This document shows, in pieces, positions 24,102 through 33,011 of a stretch of 35,540 bases of DNA. The notes beneath the pieces are model-generated. The model searched no databases. It was not told the origin of the DNA and worked only from the letters and a program-made list of their open reading frames with translations. Position 1 is the stretch's first letter, and the number at the start of each line of letters is the position of its first letter. A program made the translations under genes and the position numbers. The stretch comes from Acetatifactor sp. (GTDB lineage: Bacteria; Bacillota; Clostridia; Lachnospirales; Lachnospiraceae): NCBI GenBank assembly GCA_022511465.1, contig JAFLRM010000037.1, positions 1 through 35,540 on the forward strand, in the 5' to 3' direction.

Positions 24102-25049
24102 CTATTTTCTTCCAAGCTCCGGTTTCTTCACGCTATCCAGTATCTCCTGAATTACCTGTTCTTTCTTTTTGCCCTGCATACGTGCCTCCATATTCAGGAT
24201 CAGCCTATGCCCGACCACATAGGGAAACTGTGCGGCCACATCCATGGGAGACACATAGGAATTACCGGCAATCCATGCCACCGCCTTGGACATCCTCGTC
24301 AACGCCAACGTACCTCTGGGGCTCACTCCCTGCTCAATGCAGGAATGCTGTCTCGTCTGCCCCACCAACTCCACAATGTAGCGATAGACCTCATCCTTGA
24401 TATAGATATTCTCCACTTCTTTCTGCATCTCCAAAAAGGTCAGCCTGTCCGTCACCGCCTCCACTCCTGCTGCCAGCGCGTGATGACCGTCTACTTTTGC
24501 CATCTGAACCTCATTCTCAAAATCCGGATAACCCATTGTCATGGAGATGGTAAAGCGGTCCATCTGCGCCGGAGGAAGGGGTTGTGTGCCTGCTGTCCCC
24601 AATGGATTCTGGGTGGCGATCACCAGAAACGGAGGTGTCAGTTCCCTGGTCACGCCCTCCACTGTCACCTGCTGCTCCTGCATAGCTTCCAAGAGAGCCG
24701 ACTGTGTCTTGGGCGTCGTACGGTTAATCTCATCCGCCAGAAGCAAATTGCAGAATACTGCTCCCTTCTGATATTCAAATTCACCGGTGTCTCTCCGATA
24801 GATCGAAAAACCCGTCAGATCTGAGGGCATCACGTCCGGCGTGAACTGCACACGCTTCCATTCCAGTCCCATGGTCTTGGCAAAAAGAAGCGCCATCGTT
24901 GTCTTGCCCACTCCGGGAATGTCCTCCAGCAGGATATTGCCACCTGCCAAAAAGGCGGCCAGTGACTCCCGCACTGCTTCCTCCTTGCCGAAAATATATC
25001 GGTTTACCTGCGCCATGACAGCCAAAGCCTTTTCTCTGTGACTTTCCAC
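24102..25049 (-). CDS. MoxR family AAA+ ATPase
   Basis: A chaperone-like ATPase. Walker A is LLEDIPGVGKTTMALLFAK (near residue 45), Walker B is NLLLADEINRTTPKTQSALLEAM, and sensor and lid regions read FLVIATQNPLGTAGTQPLP and GVSPRGTLALTRMSKA, all typical of MoxR. I start at GTG 25049 (315 aa), 6 bases after AGGAGG. An in-frame TTG at 25070 lies upstream of that ribosome site. It is the first gene of the moxR-DUF58-transglutaminase set and has its own promoter. Confidence 0.95.
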   Translation of the reverse strand: MESHREKALAVMAQVNRYIFGKEEAVRESLAAFLAGGNILLEDIPGVGKTTMALLFAKTMGLEWKRVQFTPDVMPSDLTGFSIYRRDTGEFEYQKGAVFCNLLLADEINRTTPKTQSALLEAMQEQQVTVEGVTRELTPPFLVIATQNPLGTAGTQPLPPAQMDRFTISMTMGYPDFENEVQMAKVDGHHALAAGVEAVTDRLTFLEMQKEVENIYIKDEVYRYIVELVGQTRQHSCIEQGVSPRGTLALTRMSKAVAWIAGNSYVSPMDVAAQFPYVVGHRLILNMEARMQGKKKEQVIQEILDSVKKPELGRK

Positions 25050-25109
25050 TTGTAACCTCCTGCATATCAAAAACTGTTATACCCTCACATAACCCCTTTT
25101 TATGTAACT

Positions 25110-25138
25110 ATTATAGAAAAATCTTCCTGCCAATTCAA
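25110..25138 (-). promoter_or_regulatory. Promoter of the moxR operon
   Basis: On the minus strand TTGAAT (25133-25138), a 17-base spacer and a perfect TATAAT (25110-25115) lie about 60 bases upstream of the GTG start. The leader holds a small ACATAA/TTATGT stem (25087-25105). Confidence 0.7.
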
Positions 25139-25188
25139 TATTCTTTATCGATCTTTCACATTAACGATCCTTATTAAGCCTCCTATTT

Positions 25189-26331
25189 CTACACCACGCG
25201 CACCAGTCTAAGTTCTTTATCCACCAATAGAACATCCGCCCTCTTCCCGGGTGTCAGACTTCCCACCTGATCATAGATACCGATGGAACGGGCCGGATTG
25301 ACGGTCGCCGCCGCGATCGCATCCTCGAGGAAAATTCCAGCCGCCACTACTCTTTTCATACAGTCAAAGAGATTGGTCACGGAGCCTGCAATGGTGCCGT
25401 CCGCAAGCTCTGCCCTATTACCTTTAACTGTCACTTGTTGTCCACCCAGTTCATAGACACCATCTACCAGTCCTGTAGCGCGAATGGAGTCGCTAATGAG
25501 CACGATCCGGTCAGGAAACAGCCGAAACGCAGCCCTCATCGCGCTGTCGTGCACATGGACACCGTCCGCGATCAGCTCTGCCGCGCAATCCGGAGTATCT
25601 GCCGCCGCGCCGATCAGTCCCGGTTCCCTGTGATGCAAGGGTTCCATCGCATTGAAAAGATGGGTCACATGATCCGCTCCCGCCGCAAATGCATTGACAC
25701 AGGTGTCATAATCTGCCGAAGTGTGGCCGAGAGAAAAATGAATCTTCTGTTCATTCCGAAACGTCTGTATCAGTTCTACCGCACCCTCCACGTTGGGCGC
25801 AAGCGTCACCAGGCGAAGCAGGCCGCCAGAGGCTTCGTCACATTCCTGCAAAAAATCTCTGTCCGGCTTACGGATATCCCCCGCTCTGTGGGCACCTTTT
25901 CGAGCCGGATCCAAAAAGGGCCCTTCCATGTGAATACCCCCAATGTTTGCCAGCGTGTCTCCCCATTTGCCGGACTGCTTTGATAGCATCTTTTCCTGTA
26001 TTCCCAGGTTTCCTACGCTTTTCATCACCTGCAAGAGCCGCTCTCTCGGAAGTGTCATGGAGGTAGGACAATAGGTGGTGATCCCATGAGCGCGCTGATA
26101 TGCCAATATGCTCCGCAGACCTTCCCCATCTCCGTCAGAGAAATCAAAGCCTGCCGCCCCGTGACTGTGCACATCCACAAGCCCAGGTATCACATAAAGC
26201 CCCTCCGCGTCGATCACAGTATTGTCTGTCACCTGGGACTCCTCCGCAACGATTCTCCCCCGATCAATATACACGTCTCTTTTTTGAAAAAACAAATCTT
26301 CCCCAAGAACAATTCCGTTTTTGATGATCAA
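25189..26331 (-). CDS. nagA: N-acetylglucosamine-6-phosphate deacetylase
   Basis: It removes acetate from GlcNAc-6-phosphate in amino sugar use and cell wall recycling. The 380-aa protein is an amidohydrolase: VDVHSHGAAGFDF (metal His pair) near residue 58, GIHMEGPFLDPARKGAH near 132, LGHTSAD and THLFNAMEPLHHREPG in the middle, DGVHVHD, and the catalytic Asp in VLISDSIRATG. The start is TTG 26331, about 10 bases after GGGAG. It begins 14 bases after the second ABC gene ends and is probably transcribed with it. No glucosamine-6-phosphate deaminase gene is nearby. Confidence 0.95.
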   Translation of the reverse strand: MIIKNGIVLGEDLFFQKRDVYIDRGRIVAEESQVTDNTVIDAEGLYVIPGLVDVHSHGAAGFDFSDGDGEGLRSILAYQRAHGITTYCPTSMTLPRERLLQVMKSVGNLGIQEKMLSKQSGKWGDTLANIGGIHMEGPFLDPARKGAHRAGDIRKPDRDFLQECDEASGGLLRLVTLAPNVEGAVELIQTFRNEQKIHFSLGHTSADYDTCVNAFAAGADHVTHLFNAMEPLHHREPGLIGAAADTPDCAAELIADGVHVHDSAMRAAFRLFPDRIVLISDSIRATGLVDGVYELGGQQVTVKGNRAELADGTIAGSVTNLFDCMKRVVAAGIFLEDAIAAATVNPARSIGIYDQVGSLTPGKRADVLLVDKELRLVRVV

Positions 26332-26345
26332 ATTGTTGCCACTCC

Positions 26346-28160
26346 CTAAATTGCATTTCCTGAAAACTGTGTCATATACAGTTCGTAATATCTGCCCTGC
26401 TGCCTCAGAAGCTCCTCATGGTTTCCGGTCTCAATGATCTTGCCCTGATCCATGACCACGATCAGATCGGCGTCCTGAATGGTAGACAGGCGGTGGGCAA
26501 TGATCAGGCTGGTGCGGTTCTCCATCAGCTTCACCATAGCGTCCTGGATCCGCTTCTCCGTGCGGGTATCTACGCTGGAGGTCGCCTCGTCCAAGATCAA
26601 GATCTTGGGCTGCGCCAAAAACGCTCTTGCGATGGAAAGAAGCTGTCTCTGTCCCTGGGACAGATTATAACCTTCCCCTGAAAGTTGGGTATCATACCCG
26701 TCCTTTAAGCGCAGGATCATATCGTGGCAGTTGCTCCGCCTTGCCGCCTCCTCCATCTCCGTGTCGGACGCGTTCTGTTTGGAATATTTTAAGTTATTCC
26801 GCACCGTATCTGCAAAAAGTACCGTGTCCTGGAGTACGATCGCCGTGTTCTCTCTCAAGTTGCTGCAGTTGATGTTCTTGATGTTTATGCCATCGATCAA
26901 TATCTCACCACTGTCCACATCGTAAAAGCGCATGAGAAGATTGACCACCGTGGTCTTACCGCTTCCGGTGGCACCCACCAGAGCGATCTTGTGTCCCGCA
27001 CGCACCTCCAGATTGAAGTCGTGTAGCACCTGCTGCCCGGGAATGTAGGAGAAATTCACATTCTTGAAGGTGATGACACCTTTTGCCTGATCCATATTCC
27101 GCTCGCCACTCTTGTCCTCCCCGGGCTGATCCATCAGGGCAAACACACGCTCCGCGCCCGCAACGGCGGTCTGAATCTGACCATAAACTTGAGCAATCTC
27201 ATCGATTGGTCTTCCAAACTGCTTAGCGTAGACGATAAACGCGGAAATGATACCGATGGAGATTACGCCGTTCACTGCAAAATATCCGCCAAAGGCCGCA
27301 ATTATCACAAATCCTATATTGTTGATCCCATTCATCAAAGGTCCCATCGAGCCGCCCAGGATCTCCGCCACAATACCGACCCTGGTCAATTCGTTGGAGG
27401 TTTTGTTGAACTCCTCCATGACAGCCTCCTGCTTCTCGTAAGCTACCACTGTCTTGTAACCTCCCACCATCTCCTCCACCGTACCGTTCAGCTCTCCCAG
27501 GAACACTTGACGTTTGCGGAAAAAGTAGCGCATAGCCTTGGACAACAACTTGGTAGCCACCAATGTCAGGATCACTGTGACACAGGACAGCACAGCCAGC
27601 GGCGGACACAGATACAACATCATAGCTACTGTTCCGATGACTGTCAGCACGCCGGAAAACAGCGAACTCAAGGACTGCGACACCGTGTTGGAGATATTCT
27701 CCACGTCGTTGGTCATGCGGCTCATGATATCACCGTGGGAATGACCATCTATGTATTTGACCGGCAGATTTACCACACAGTCAAACAGGTCCTCCCTCAT
27801 CCGCTTAACCACCCGCTGGCTTAAGATCGCACTCTCCCTGCTCTGGAGAAAGGTTCCCAGACTGTGGATCCCGTATATTACCAGCATAGTGATCAAAATC
27901 TTCGGAAGACTCCCAAAGTCCCTTATTGATATACTGTCGATGGCGTCGCTCTGCAGTCTGGGTGCGTAAACGGATGCCACCACGACCACAAGCACCACCG
28001 CAAGCAAAAACAGGATCACTTTCCGTTCGCTGGCAAAATATCCGATCAGACGCCCCAGCGTCTTCTTTCCCTCCTTCGGTTTCTCCACGTTCCGCTCTCT
28101 GGGTCCGCGCATGCCGGGAATCTTATAATTACTTAACGATTGTTCCTTCGTCTCCGCCAT
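26346..28160 (-). CDS. ABC exporter half-transporter, catalytic partner
   Basis: A 604-aa protein with six N-terminal membrane helices fused to an ATPase domain. Walker A is LVGATGSGKTTVVNLL (near residue 395), Walker B ends LILDEATSSVD with the catalytic Glu, and the H-loop is SLIIAHRLST, all intact. The signature motif reads LSQGQ instead of LSGGQ. It lies 3 bases after the other half-transporter, with the GGAGGTAG ribosome site inside that gene's stop. Multidrug or peptide export is likely, but the substrate is unknown. Confidence 0.93.
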   Translation of the reverse strand: MAETKEQSLSNYKIPGMRGPRERNVEKPKEGKKTLGRLIGYFASERKVILFLLAVVLVVVVASVYAPRLQSDAIDSISIRDFGSLPKILITMLVIYGIHSLGTFLQSRESAILSQRVVKRMREDLFDCVVNLPVKYIDGHSHGDIMSRMTNDVENISNTVSQSLSSLFSGVLTVIGTVAMMLYLCPPLAVLSCVTVILTLVATKLLSKAMRYFFRKRQVFLGELNGTVEEMVGGYKTVVAYEKQEAVMEEFNKTSNELTRVGIVAEILGGSMGPLMNGINNIGFVIIAAFGGYFAVNGVISIGIISAFIVYAKQFGRPIDEIAQVYGQIQTAVAGAERVFALMDQPGEDKSGERNMDQAKGVITFKNVNFSYIPGQQVLHDFNLEVRAGHKIALVGATGSGKTTVVNLLMRFYDVDSGEILIDGINIKNINCSNLRENTAIVLQDTVLFADTVRNNLKYSKQNASDTEMEEAARRSNCHDMILRLKDGYDTQLSGEGYNLSQGQRQLLSIARAFLAQPKILILDEATSSVDTRTEKRIQDAMVKLMENRTSLIIAHRLSTIQDADLIVVMDQGKIIETGNHEELLRQQGRYYELYMTQFSGNAI

Positions 28161-28163
28161 TTT

Positions 28164-29888
28164 CTACCTCCGCAATTGGGAATCGTAGATATCCCGATAG
28201 ATCTCGCTCTTCTCCATCAATTCCTCATGGCTTCCGCAAGCTGCCAGCTGACCGTTTTCAATGACTGCGATCCTGTCCGCATCTTTCACGGAGGCGATCC
28301 TCTGGGCAATGATGATCTTGGTCACACCGGCATACTCCTGCTGCAGCGCCTGATAGAGCTTTGCCTCCGTCTTTAGATCCAGAGCACTGGTAGTGTCGTC
28401 AAAGATTAAAATCTCTGCATCTTTCAGCACGGCACGGCTGATCGCCACACGCTGCTTTTGCCCGCCGGACAGACTGTGCCCGCCCTGCGTCACGAGTGTG
28501 TCAAGCCCTTCCTCTTTCCCGTCAATAAATTCCAGAGCCTGTGCCACTTCTGCCGCATGCCGGATCTGTTCCTCTGAGGCTTCCGAATCTCCCCATGCGA
28601 TATTCTCCCGGATGGAAGTACTGAAAATCTCGCTCTTCTGCAAAGCAATGGCAATCTTTCCGCGCAGGGCAGAGAGGCGATAATCTCGCACATCCACACC
28701 GTCCACCAGAATACGTCCATTCGTCACATCGTAAAATCTCGGTATCAGGTTCACCAGCGTGGACTTTCCGCAGCCAGTGGCCCCCAGGATCCCCAACGTT
28801 TCCCCGGGCTGCACCGTTAGGCTGAAATTTTGGATCACACGCTCCGTCCCCGCACCGGGATATGAGAAAGAGACATTCTCAAACTCCACCTTACCCCTGA
28901 CAGCAGTCTCTCCTTCAAAGGCACCGTCCGTAATGGCAGGATCACAGGAGAGCACCTCGTTTATACGTCTTCCGGAGGCCACACCCCGGGACACTGTCTG
29001 AAAGATCATTGTCATTCGCATGATGGCATTCAAAATCTGAGATATGTAGGTGATCGCGGCCATCACATCGCCGGGAGTGACGTTGCCTGCCCCAACCTCT
29101 ATGGCTCCCACCCGGATCACCGCCACCACGGAGACATTCAATATAATATTCATAATGGGTGTCATATAAGAAAATAGAAGGAGCACATCAAGCTGCGTGC
29201 CCACCAGTTCCCCGTTAGCCTTTCCAAAGCGCTGCTTTTCATGTTCCTCCTTCACATATGCCTTGACCACACGCGTGCCGGACACATTCTCCTGCATGAC
29301 ATTGTTCACTCTGTCCAGCTTTCCCTGCAGAACCGTAAACATAGGATTCGCTTTGGAAATAAAGAAGATAACACAGATCAAGATCAGAGGAAGTGCACAT
29401 GCCACCACTACGCCGAAACTTAAGTCCAAAGTCAACATGCACAGGATACCACCCATAAACAAGATAAAAGTACGCACAAAGCCACGGATACACTGACTCA
29501 CTAAATTCTGCACCTGCGTGATATCATTGGTCACCCTGGTGATCAGGGAACCTGTGGAAAAGCGGTCCGTCTGCTCAAAGGAAAAGGACATCACCTTGCG
29601 AAAAGCCTCTTTACGGATATCGTTGCCATAATTCTGACTGCACAGATTGGCAAACACCCCCGACATAATGCCGCAAAATCCGCCAAAGATCACGAGACCG
29701 ATCATCCGAAGCCCGGTGGAGATCACCAGCTGCAGATCACCCACTCCCCCATTTGACAATCCCAGTACTCCCTCATCCACGATCGTGCGCATCAGCCTTG
29801 GCTGCAACAGATCCATGCTTACCTCCCCCAGCATAAAGAGAGGCGCCAAAATGGCAAAAAACCAATATTTCCTCAGGTATTTAAACAT
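28164..29888 (-). CDS. ABC exporter half-transporter, degenerate-site partner
   Basis: A 574-aa protein with membrane domain and ATPase. Walker A (GILGATGCGKSTLVNLIPR) and the signature LSGGQKQR are standard. Walker B, however, ends IFDDTTSALD, with Asp in place of the catalytic Glu, and the H-loop reads IIAQRIAS, with Gln for His. Its own ATP site is therefore weak, and that site would be completed by the odd LSQGQ of the partner. This is the pattern of heterodimeric exporters such as BmrCD, LmrCD or TM287/288. It is the first gene of the operon. Confidence 0.93.
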   Translation of the reverse strand: MFKYLRKYWFFAILAPLFMLGEVSMDLLQPRLMRTIVDEGVLGLSNGGVGDLQLVISTGLRMIGLVIFGGFCGIMSGVFANLCSQNYGNDIRKEAFRKVMSFSFEQTDRFSTGSLITRVTNDITQVQNLVSQCIRGFVRTFILFMGGILCMLTLDLSFGVVVACALPLILICVIFFISKANPMFTVLQGKLDRVNNVMQENVSGTRVVKAYVKEEHEKQRFGKANGELVGTQLDVLLLFSYMTPIMNIILNVSVVAVIRVGAIEVGAGNVTPGDVMAAITYISQILNAIMRMTMIFQTVSRGVASGRRINEVLSCDPAITDGAFEGETAVRGKVEFENVSFSYPGAGTERVIQNFSLTVQPGETLGILGATGCGKSTLVNLIPRFYDVTNGRILVDGVDVRDYRLSALRGKIAIALQKSEIFSTSIRENIAWGDSEASEEQIRHAAEVAQALEFIDGKEEGLDTLVTQGGHSLSGGQKQRVAISRAVLKDAEILIFDDTTSALDLKTEAKLYQALQQEYAGVTKIIIAQRIASVKDADRIAVIENGQLAACGSHEELMEKSEIYRDIYDSQLRR

Positions 29889-29934
29889 ACTTCCTCACAT
29901 TCTTCCACAACAGATCACGTAACTATCCACCTAT

Positions 29935-29963
29935 ATTTTACCACCGCAAAAAAGCGCTGTCAA
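29935..29963 (-). promoter_or_regulatory. Promoter of the ABC exporter operon, inside a terminator
   Basis: On the minus strand a perfect TTGACA (29958-29963), a 17-base spacer and TAAAAT (29935-29940) give a start near 29928 and a roughly 40-base leader. The -35 lies in the 3' arm of the terminator of the preceding gene. Confidence 0.75.
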
Positions 29964-29989
29964 AGCGGATACTTCCACTTAGACAGCGC
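29946..29989 (-). terminator. Terminator of the 174-aa gene
   Basis: On the minus strand GCGCTGTC and GACAGCGC form an 8-bp outer stem with an inner AAGtGGA/TCCgCTT stem, followed by TTTTTTG. It starts 27 bases after the stop of the 174-aa gene and overlaps the ABC operon promoter. Confidence 0.88.
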
Positions 29990-30016
29990 AAATAGCGATG
30001 CATATAACACTTTATT

Positions 30017-30541
30017 TTATTCTACAGCAATTTCATAGTCTCCGGCAATATTTCCTTTGGCATCGTAGAAGATCACCTCAGTGATATCTGCGCCCAACAC
30101 CAACACAAAGGGGTTGTCCGCATCCAACGCTCTATTCTGGGTCTCCTCCCCTTTGTGAAGCACCGCCTGAACGGCCTTCTGCTCATTCATAGACAGAAAT
30201 GCCCGCTCCTCACAATCCTCAAATGAGAACTCCACAATACCAATTCCGATCATTCCGGAATTGCCGCCATATCTGCAATGATATTTGTCGGAGGCCTCCG
30301 ATTGCTTTGCATAAATAGCAACGGTAAAGTCACTCCGACTCTCATCGTAAAAGATCATCGCTGTCATAAGATTCCCGACATCCTTCGCCACATTCCAGTT
30401 ACCGGGGATCCGCTGTTCTGATCGTGCATCCTTCTCAATCTCCGCACTACTCACACCCAGATCAGTCCGCCACCATAGGAATGCAACCGCCGCCAACGCA
30501 AATGCACAAATACTTAGTAGCAGTATCACATTTCTCTTCAT
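30017..30541 (-). CDS. Unknown exported or anchored protein, 174 aa
   Basis: Not recognised. The N-terminus (MKRNVILLLSICAFALAAVAFLWW) is a signal peptide or anchor without a lipobox Cys. The remainder is a mixed alpha-beta domain with two Cys (in KYHCRYGG and SFEDCEERA) that could pair outside the cell. The start ATG has GGAGG 9 bases upstream. An inverted repeat ACTGAAAA (30568-30575)/TTTTCAGT (30581-30588) lies about 30 bases ahead of it. The gene is flanked by a strong terminator and appears to stand alone, 126 bases after the peptidase gene. Confidence 0.75.
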   Translation of the reverse strand: MKRNVILLLSICAFALAAVAFLWWRTDLGVSSAEIEKDARSEQRIPGNWNVAKDVGNLMTAMIFYDESRSDFTVAIYAKQSEASDKYHCRYGGNSGMIGIGIVEFSFEDCEERAFLSMNEQKAVQAVLHKGEETQNRALDADNPFVLVLGADITEVIFYDAKGNIAGDYEIAVE

Positions 30542-30667
30542 CTATCAGTTCCTCCAAATTTCCAATTACTGAAAACACTTTTTTCAGTATAAGCTTTCTG
30601 GGCATATAAATCTAGTCGGATAATTGCCGAAAATCTCTCTCCATTTTAGGGCATATGTTCCATACTG

Positions 30668-31642
30668 CTACGCAAATGACCAGATACTCTTGATCTGTCG
30701 CTCCAGCCTGCTATAACTCCACGCCCTCCTGCTTCTTGCCACGCAGTTGGGGTCGTTGATCAAAAAGCCGCCCTCGTCATATCCATACACCACAACAAAA
30801 TGTCCGTTCACGGTAAAGTCTCCAGTCCCCAACGAAACGATCAATATCTGCCCTTGATCTAACTTTGCTTTCATAGCTGTCTCGCTGATCTCCACCGTCC
30901 CCACAGTCACACCATACAGAGAAGGCATTTCCTCCAAAAGTGCCCACGCAGTGCCCGTGCCCGACACATAGTAGCCATTCTCCATGCTGTAAGACGCCAC
31001 CTTGTCCGGCGTCAGGCGTTCATTTCCCGTCAGATAATAAAGCGCCATGGACAGGCAGGTCGGACCACATCCTGCAAGCCCCACACAACTGTCATCTCCG
31101 TAGGGCACATATCCCCATCTGGGATCCCACTGTAGGAAAAGGGGATGATCCTGAAGTTTCTCATACTCGGTCAATCCGCCGACGGCCGTCTTCTCCGCCG
31201 TAAGATATCCGCTCACAAAGTCTGCCATCTCCGGATTGTTGACCAAAGCTTCCAGCATTTTCTCCGGATAATACTGCCTTTGCATATAAATCTCCAGTAT
31301 GACATCACTGTCTTCGGCAAGCTCCGCCAGGCGCTCTGTGACCTCCCTGGAAGAACGTTCCTTGGGAGCCTGCACGCTATCCATACCGTGTAAATTCACA
31401 TAGTCGGATTCTACCCCCCCGATGACGCCTATGGGTCCGCTCTCATCCTGTATCGTGTACGTCTCCTGAAACAGAACGGCGTTGATCCGCTGAAGTTCCC
31501 GATCAACTACATTTAGTTGGTTTCTCATGCGAAGCAAGAGAAAAATATTTAAAATGAGCACGATCCAAGGCACGATCAGGTAAAGTGCCACTCTCTTTCT
31601 CTGTGCCTGTTTTTTCCGTTCTATTCTCCTGCGATCATACAT
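30668..31642 (-). CDS. Membrane-anchored C39-like cysteine peptidase, 324 aa
   Basis: A basic N-terminus (RRRIERKKQAQRKR) and one membrane segment (about residues 19-38) anchor the protein with its C-terminus outside. After a helical linker, the C-terminal domain (from about residue 165) matches the Peptidase_C39_2 fold. The catalytic Cys lies in GLAGCGPTCLSMALYYLTG, the His in NGHFVVVYGYD and the Asp in FLINDPN. Such proteins cut peptides or cell-wall bridges outside the cell. The substrate is unknown. Confidence 0.88.
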   Translation of the reverse strand: MYDRRRIERKKQAQRKRVALYLIVPWIVLILNIFLLLRMRNQLNVVDRELQRINAVLFQETYTIQDESGPIGVIGGVESDYVNLHGMDSVQAPKERSSREVTERLAELAEDSDVILEIYMQRQYYPEKMLEALVNNPEMADFVSGYLTAEKTAVGGLTEYEKLQDHPLFLQWDPRWGYVPYGDDSCVGLAGCGPTCLSMALYYLTGNERLTPDKVASYSMENGYYVSGTGTAWALLEEMPSLYGVTVGTVEISETAMKAKLDQGQILIVSLGTGDFTVNGHFVVVYGYDEGGFLINDPNCVARSRRAWSYSRLERQIKSIWSFA

Positions 31643-31840
31643 AGTTAGCTTTCCCCATTTTCTCGGTTTTTACCGTTTTCTTTTGTGTGATAATATTTTT
31701 TTATTACTACAAGGAAAAGCATACCTCGGTCTTGTCGCCAAATAATATCAAATTTGTATCAATTTTGCATCTGCCGTGCTTCTATTCTCTCACAGAAATA
31801 TTAACATTGCGTGTTTAAAATTTTTAAATTTCTACCACAG

Positions 31841-32305
31841 TCACATTAATGAATCATCTAAAAATTTTTCTAACAGGTACTCAAAACTACTAAATTCTTC
31901 ACAGACACTTCCTGAGGGATTATCCAGTTCATAATATTTCTTCGTTGTCAAATCATAAACATACCAACTAATATTACTTTCACCCACAAAAAGGTACTGT
32001 CTCTGCCATTCATTTTCATACCACATTTTATTATTTTCAAGAATACCATTGACATGCTGATTGGGCGACTCGTCTAATAATTCCTCGTCAACTCCATAAA
32101 GAATAAAACCGTTAAACTCTATACCATTTATTTTGTATAATATTTTAATATATTCATCAGGCAGATTTACCTTTGTTTCGTCTGCAAGGCTTTTATTAAG
32201 TGCTTGAATATCTTTCTCTGTAGCTCCACCATTTACTTTTTCCCCATACAAAGCCTTTTTCTGAACAACTTGCCGCAACTTTTCTTCCCATATGCCTGAG
32301 TCCAT
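31841..32305 (-). CDS. SMI1/KNR4 (SUKH) family protein, 154 aa
   Basis: The SUKH pattern is visible: GATEKDIQALNKSL, then LPDEYIKILYKINGIEFNGF, a central strand region ending SNISWYVYDLTTKKYYELD, and a C-terminal helix FEYLLEKFLDD. In bacteria this fold usually serves as an immunity protein that binds and blocks a toxin delivered by neighbouring cells. No toxin gene is adjacent. The gene is much richer in AT than most of the window, which suggests transfer. GAGGAGG lies about 10 bases before the ATG. Confidence 0.85.
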   Translation of the reverse strand: MDSGIWEEKLRQVVQKKALYGEKVNGGATEKDIQALNKSLADETKVNLPDEYIKILYKINGIEFNGFILYGVDEELLDESPNQHVNGILENNKMWYENEWQRQYLFVGESNISWYVYDLTTKKYYELDNPSGSVCEEFSSFEYLLEKFLDDSLM

Positions 32306-32394
32306 CTGTCTGTATCCTCCTCAACTCCCTATTAATTACATCTGCATCATTGTACTTAATCCTCAAATTCTTCTACATCTTTTTATCTGACCTC

Positions 32395-32961
32395 TTACCT
32401 TTCATCTATTATCACTTCTTCCCGAACCATATTCGTATATTTATCAATTTCGGCCTGCCACATCTGTCTCAAAGCATCCGTGATAATATTTCCTCTTCCC
32501 GCTGCAATCAAAGCTGCTTCTCTCTCCTCTATAGATCGTATGGAAACATCACTTATTTTTTCACTCTCACAACATGAGAAGAAGCTTTTTAAGTCCTCTG
32601 CAATATAGTCTGGCTTATTTCCCTTTTCGTGATCACAGAAATATATTTTGCCATTATCATCGCCGCTTAGTGCAATTACAATTTCATTTCCAAAAGAATC
32701 GCAGGCGATAGGGAGAACCTTAGCATTTAACCACTTCCTTAACTCTGTTGTTTTCAAGCTTAGCTCAACATCGCCCAATCCATAGAAGCCTCTTATGTCA
32801 GAAGATATCTTTCCAACTTTAAATGTTGTTTTCGGTGTATATCCTCCGTTATACTTACACAAAAAAGCCCTATACTGGTCGGGCAATACAACTGCATACT
32901 CTTTCTCTATACTTGCAATTTGATTTTTTGCAGTATCATTAGAAAATTTTGATATTAGCAT
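32395..32961 (-). CDS. SMI1/KNR4 (SUKH) family protein, 188 aa
   Basis: The SUKH domain spans about residues 10-135: EKEYAVVLPDQYRAFLCKYNGGY, SDIRGFYGLGDVE, LPIACDSFGNEIVIALSG and GKIYFCDHEKG are hallmark segments. I start at ATG 32961, 8 bases after GGGGAAGG. An in-frame TTG at 33006 sits 8 bases after GAGGGAG at the end of the DUF434 gene and would add 15 residues, so a coupled start there is possible. It is AT-rich and resembles the 154-aa gene 89 bases downstream in fold but not in sequence. It is probably an immunity-type protein. Confidence 0.88.
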   Translation of the reverse strand: MLISKFSNDTAKNQIASIEKEYAVVLPDQYRAFLCKYNGGYTPKTTFKVGKISSDIRGFYGLGDVELSLKTTELRKWLNAKVLPIACDSFGNEIVIALSGDDNGKIYFCDHEKGNKPDYIAEDLKSFFSCCESEKISDVSIRSIEEREAALIAAGRGNIITDALRQMWQAEIDKYTNMVREEVIIDER

Positions 32962-33011
32962 TTTATTCACCTTCCCCTGATTTCTACCAATAAATTCTCT
33001 TGTCAAAAACT

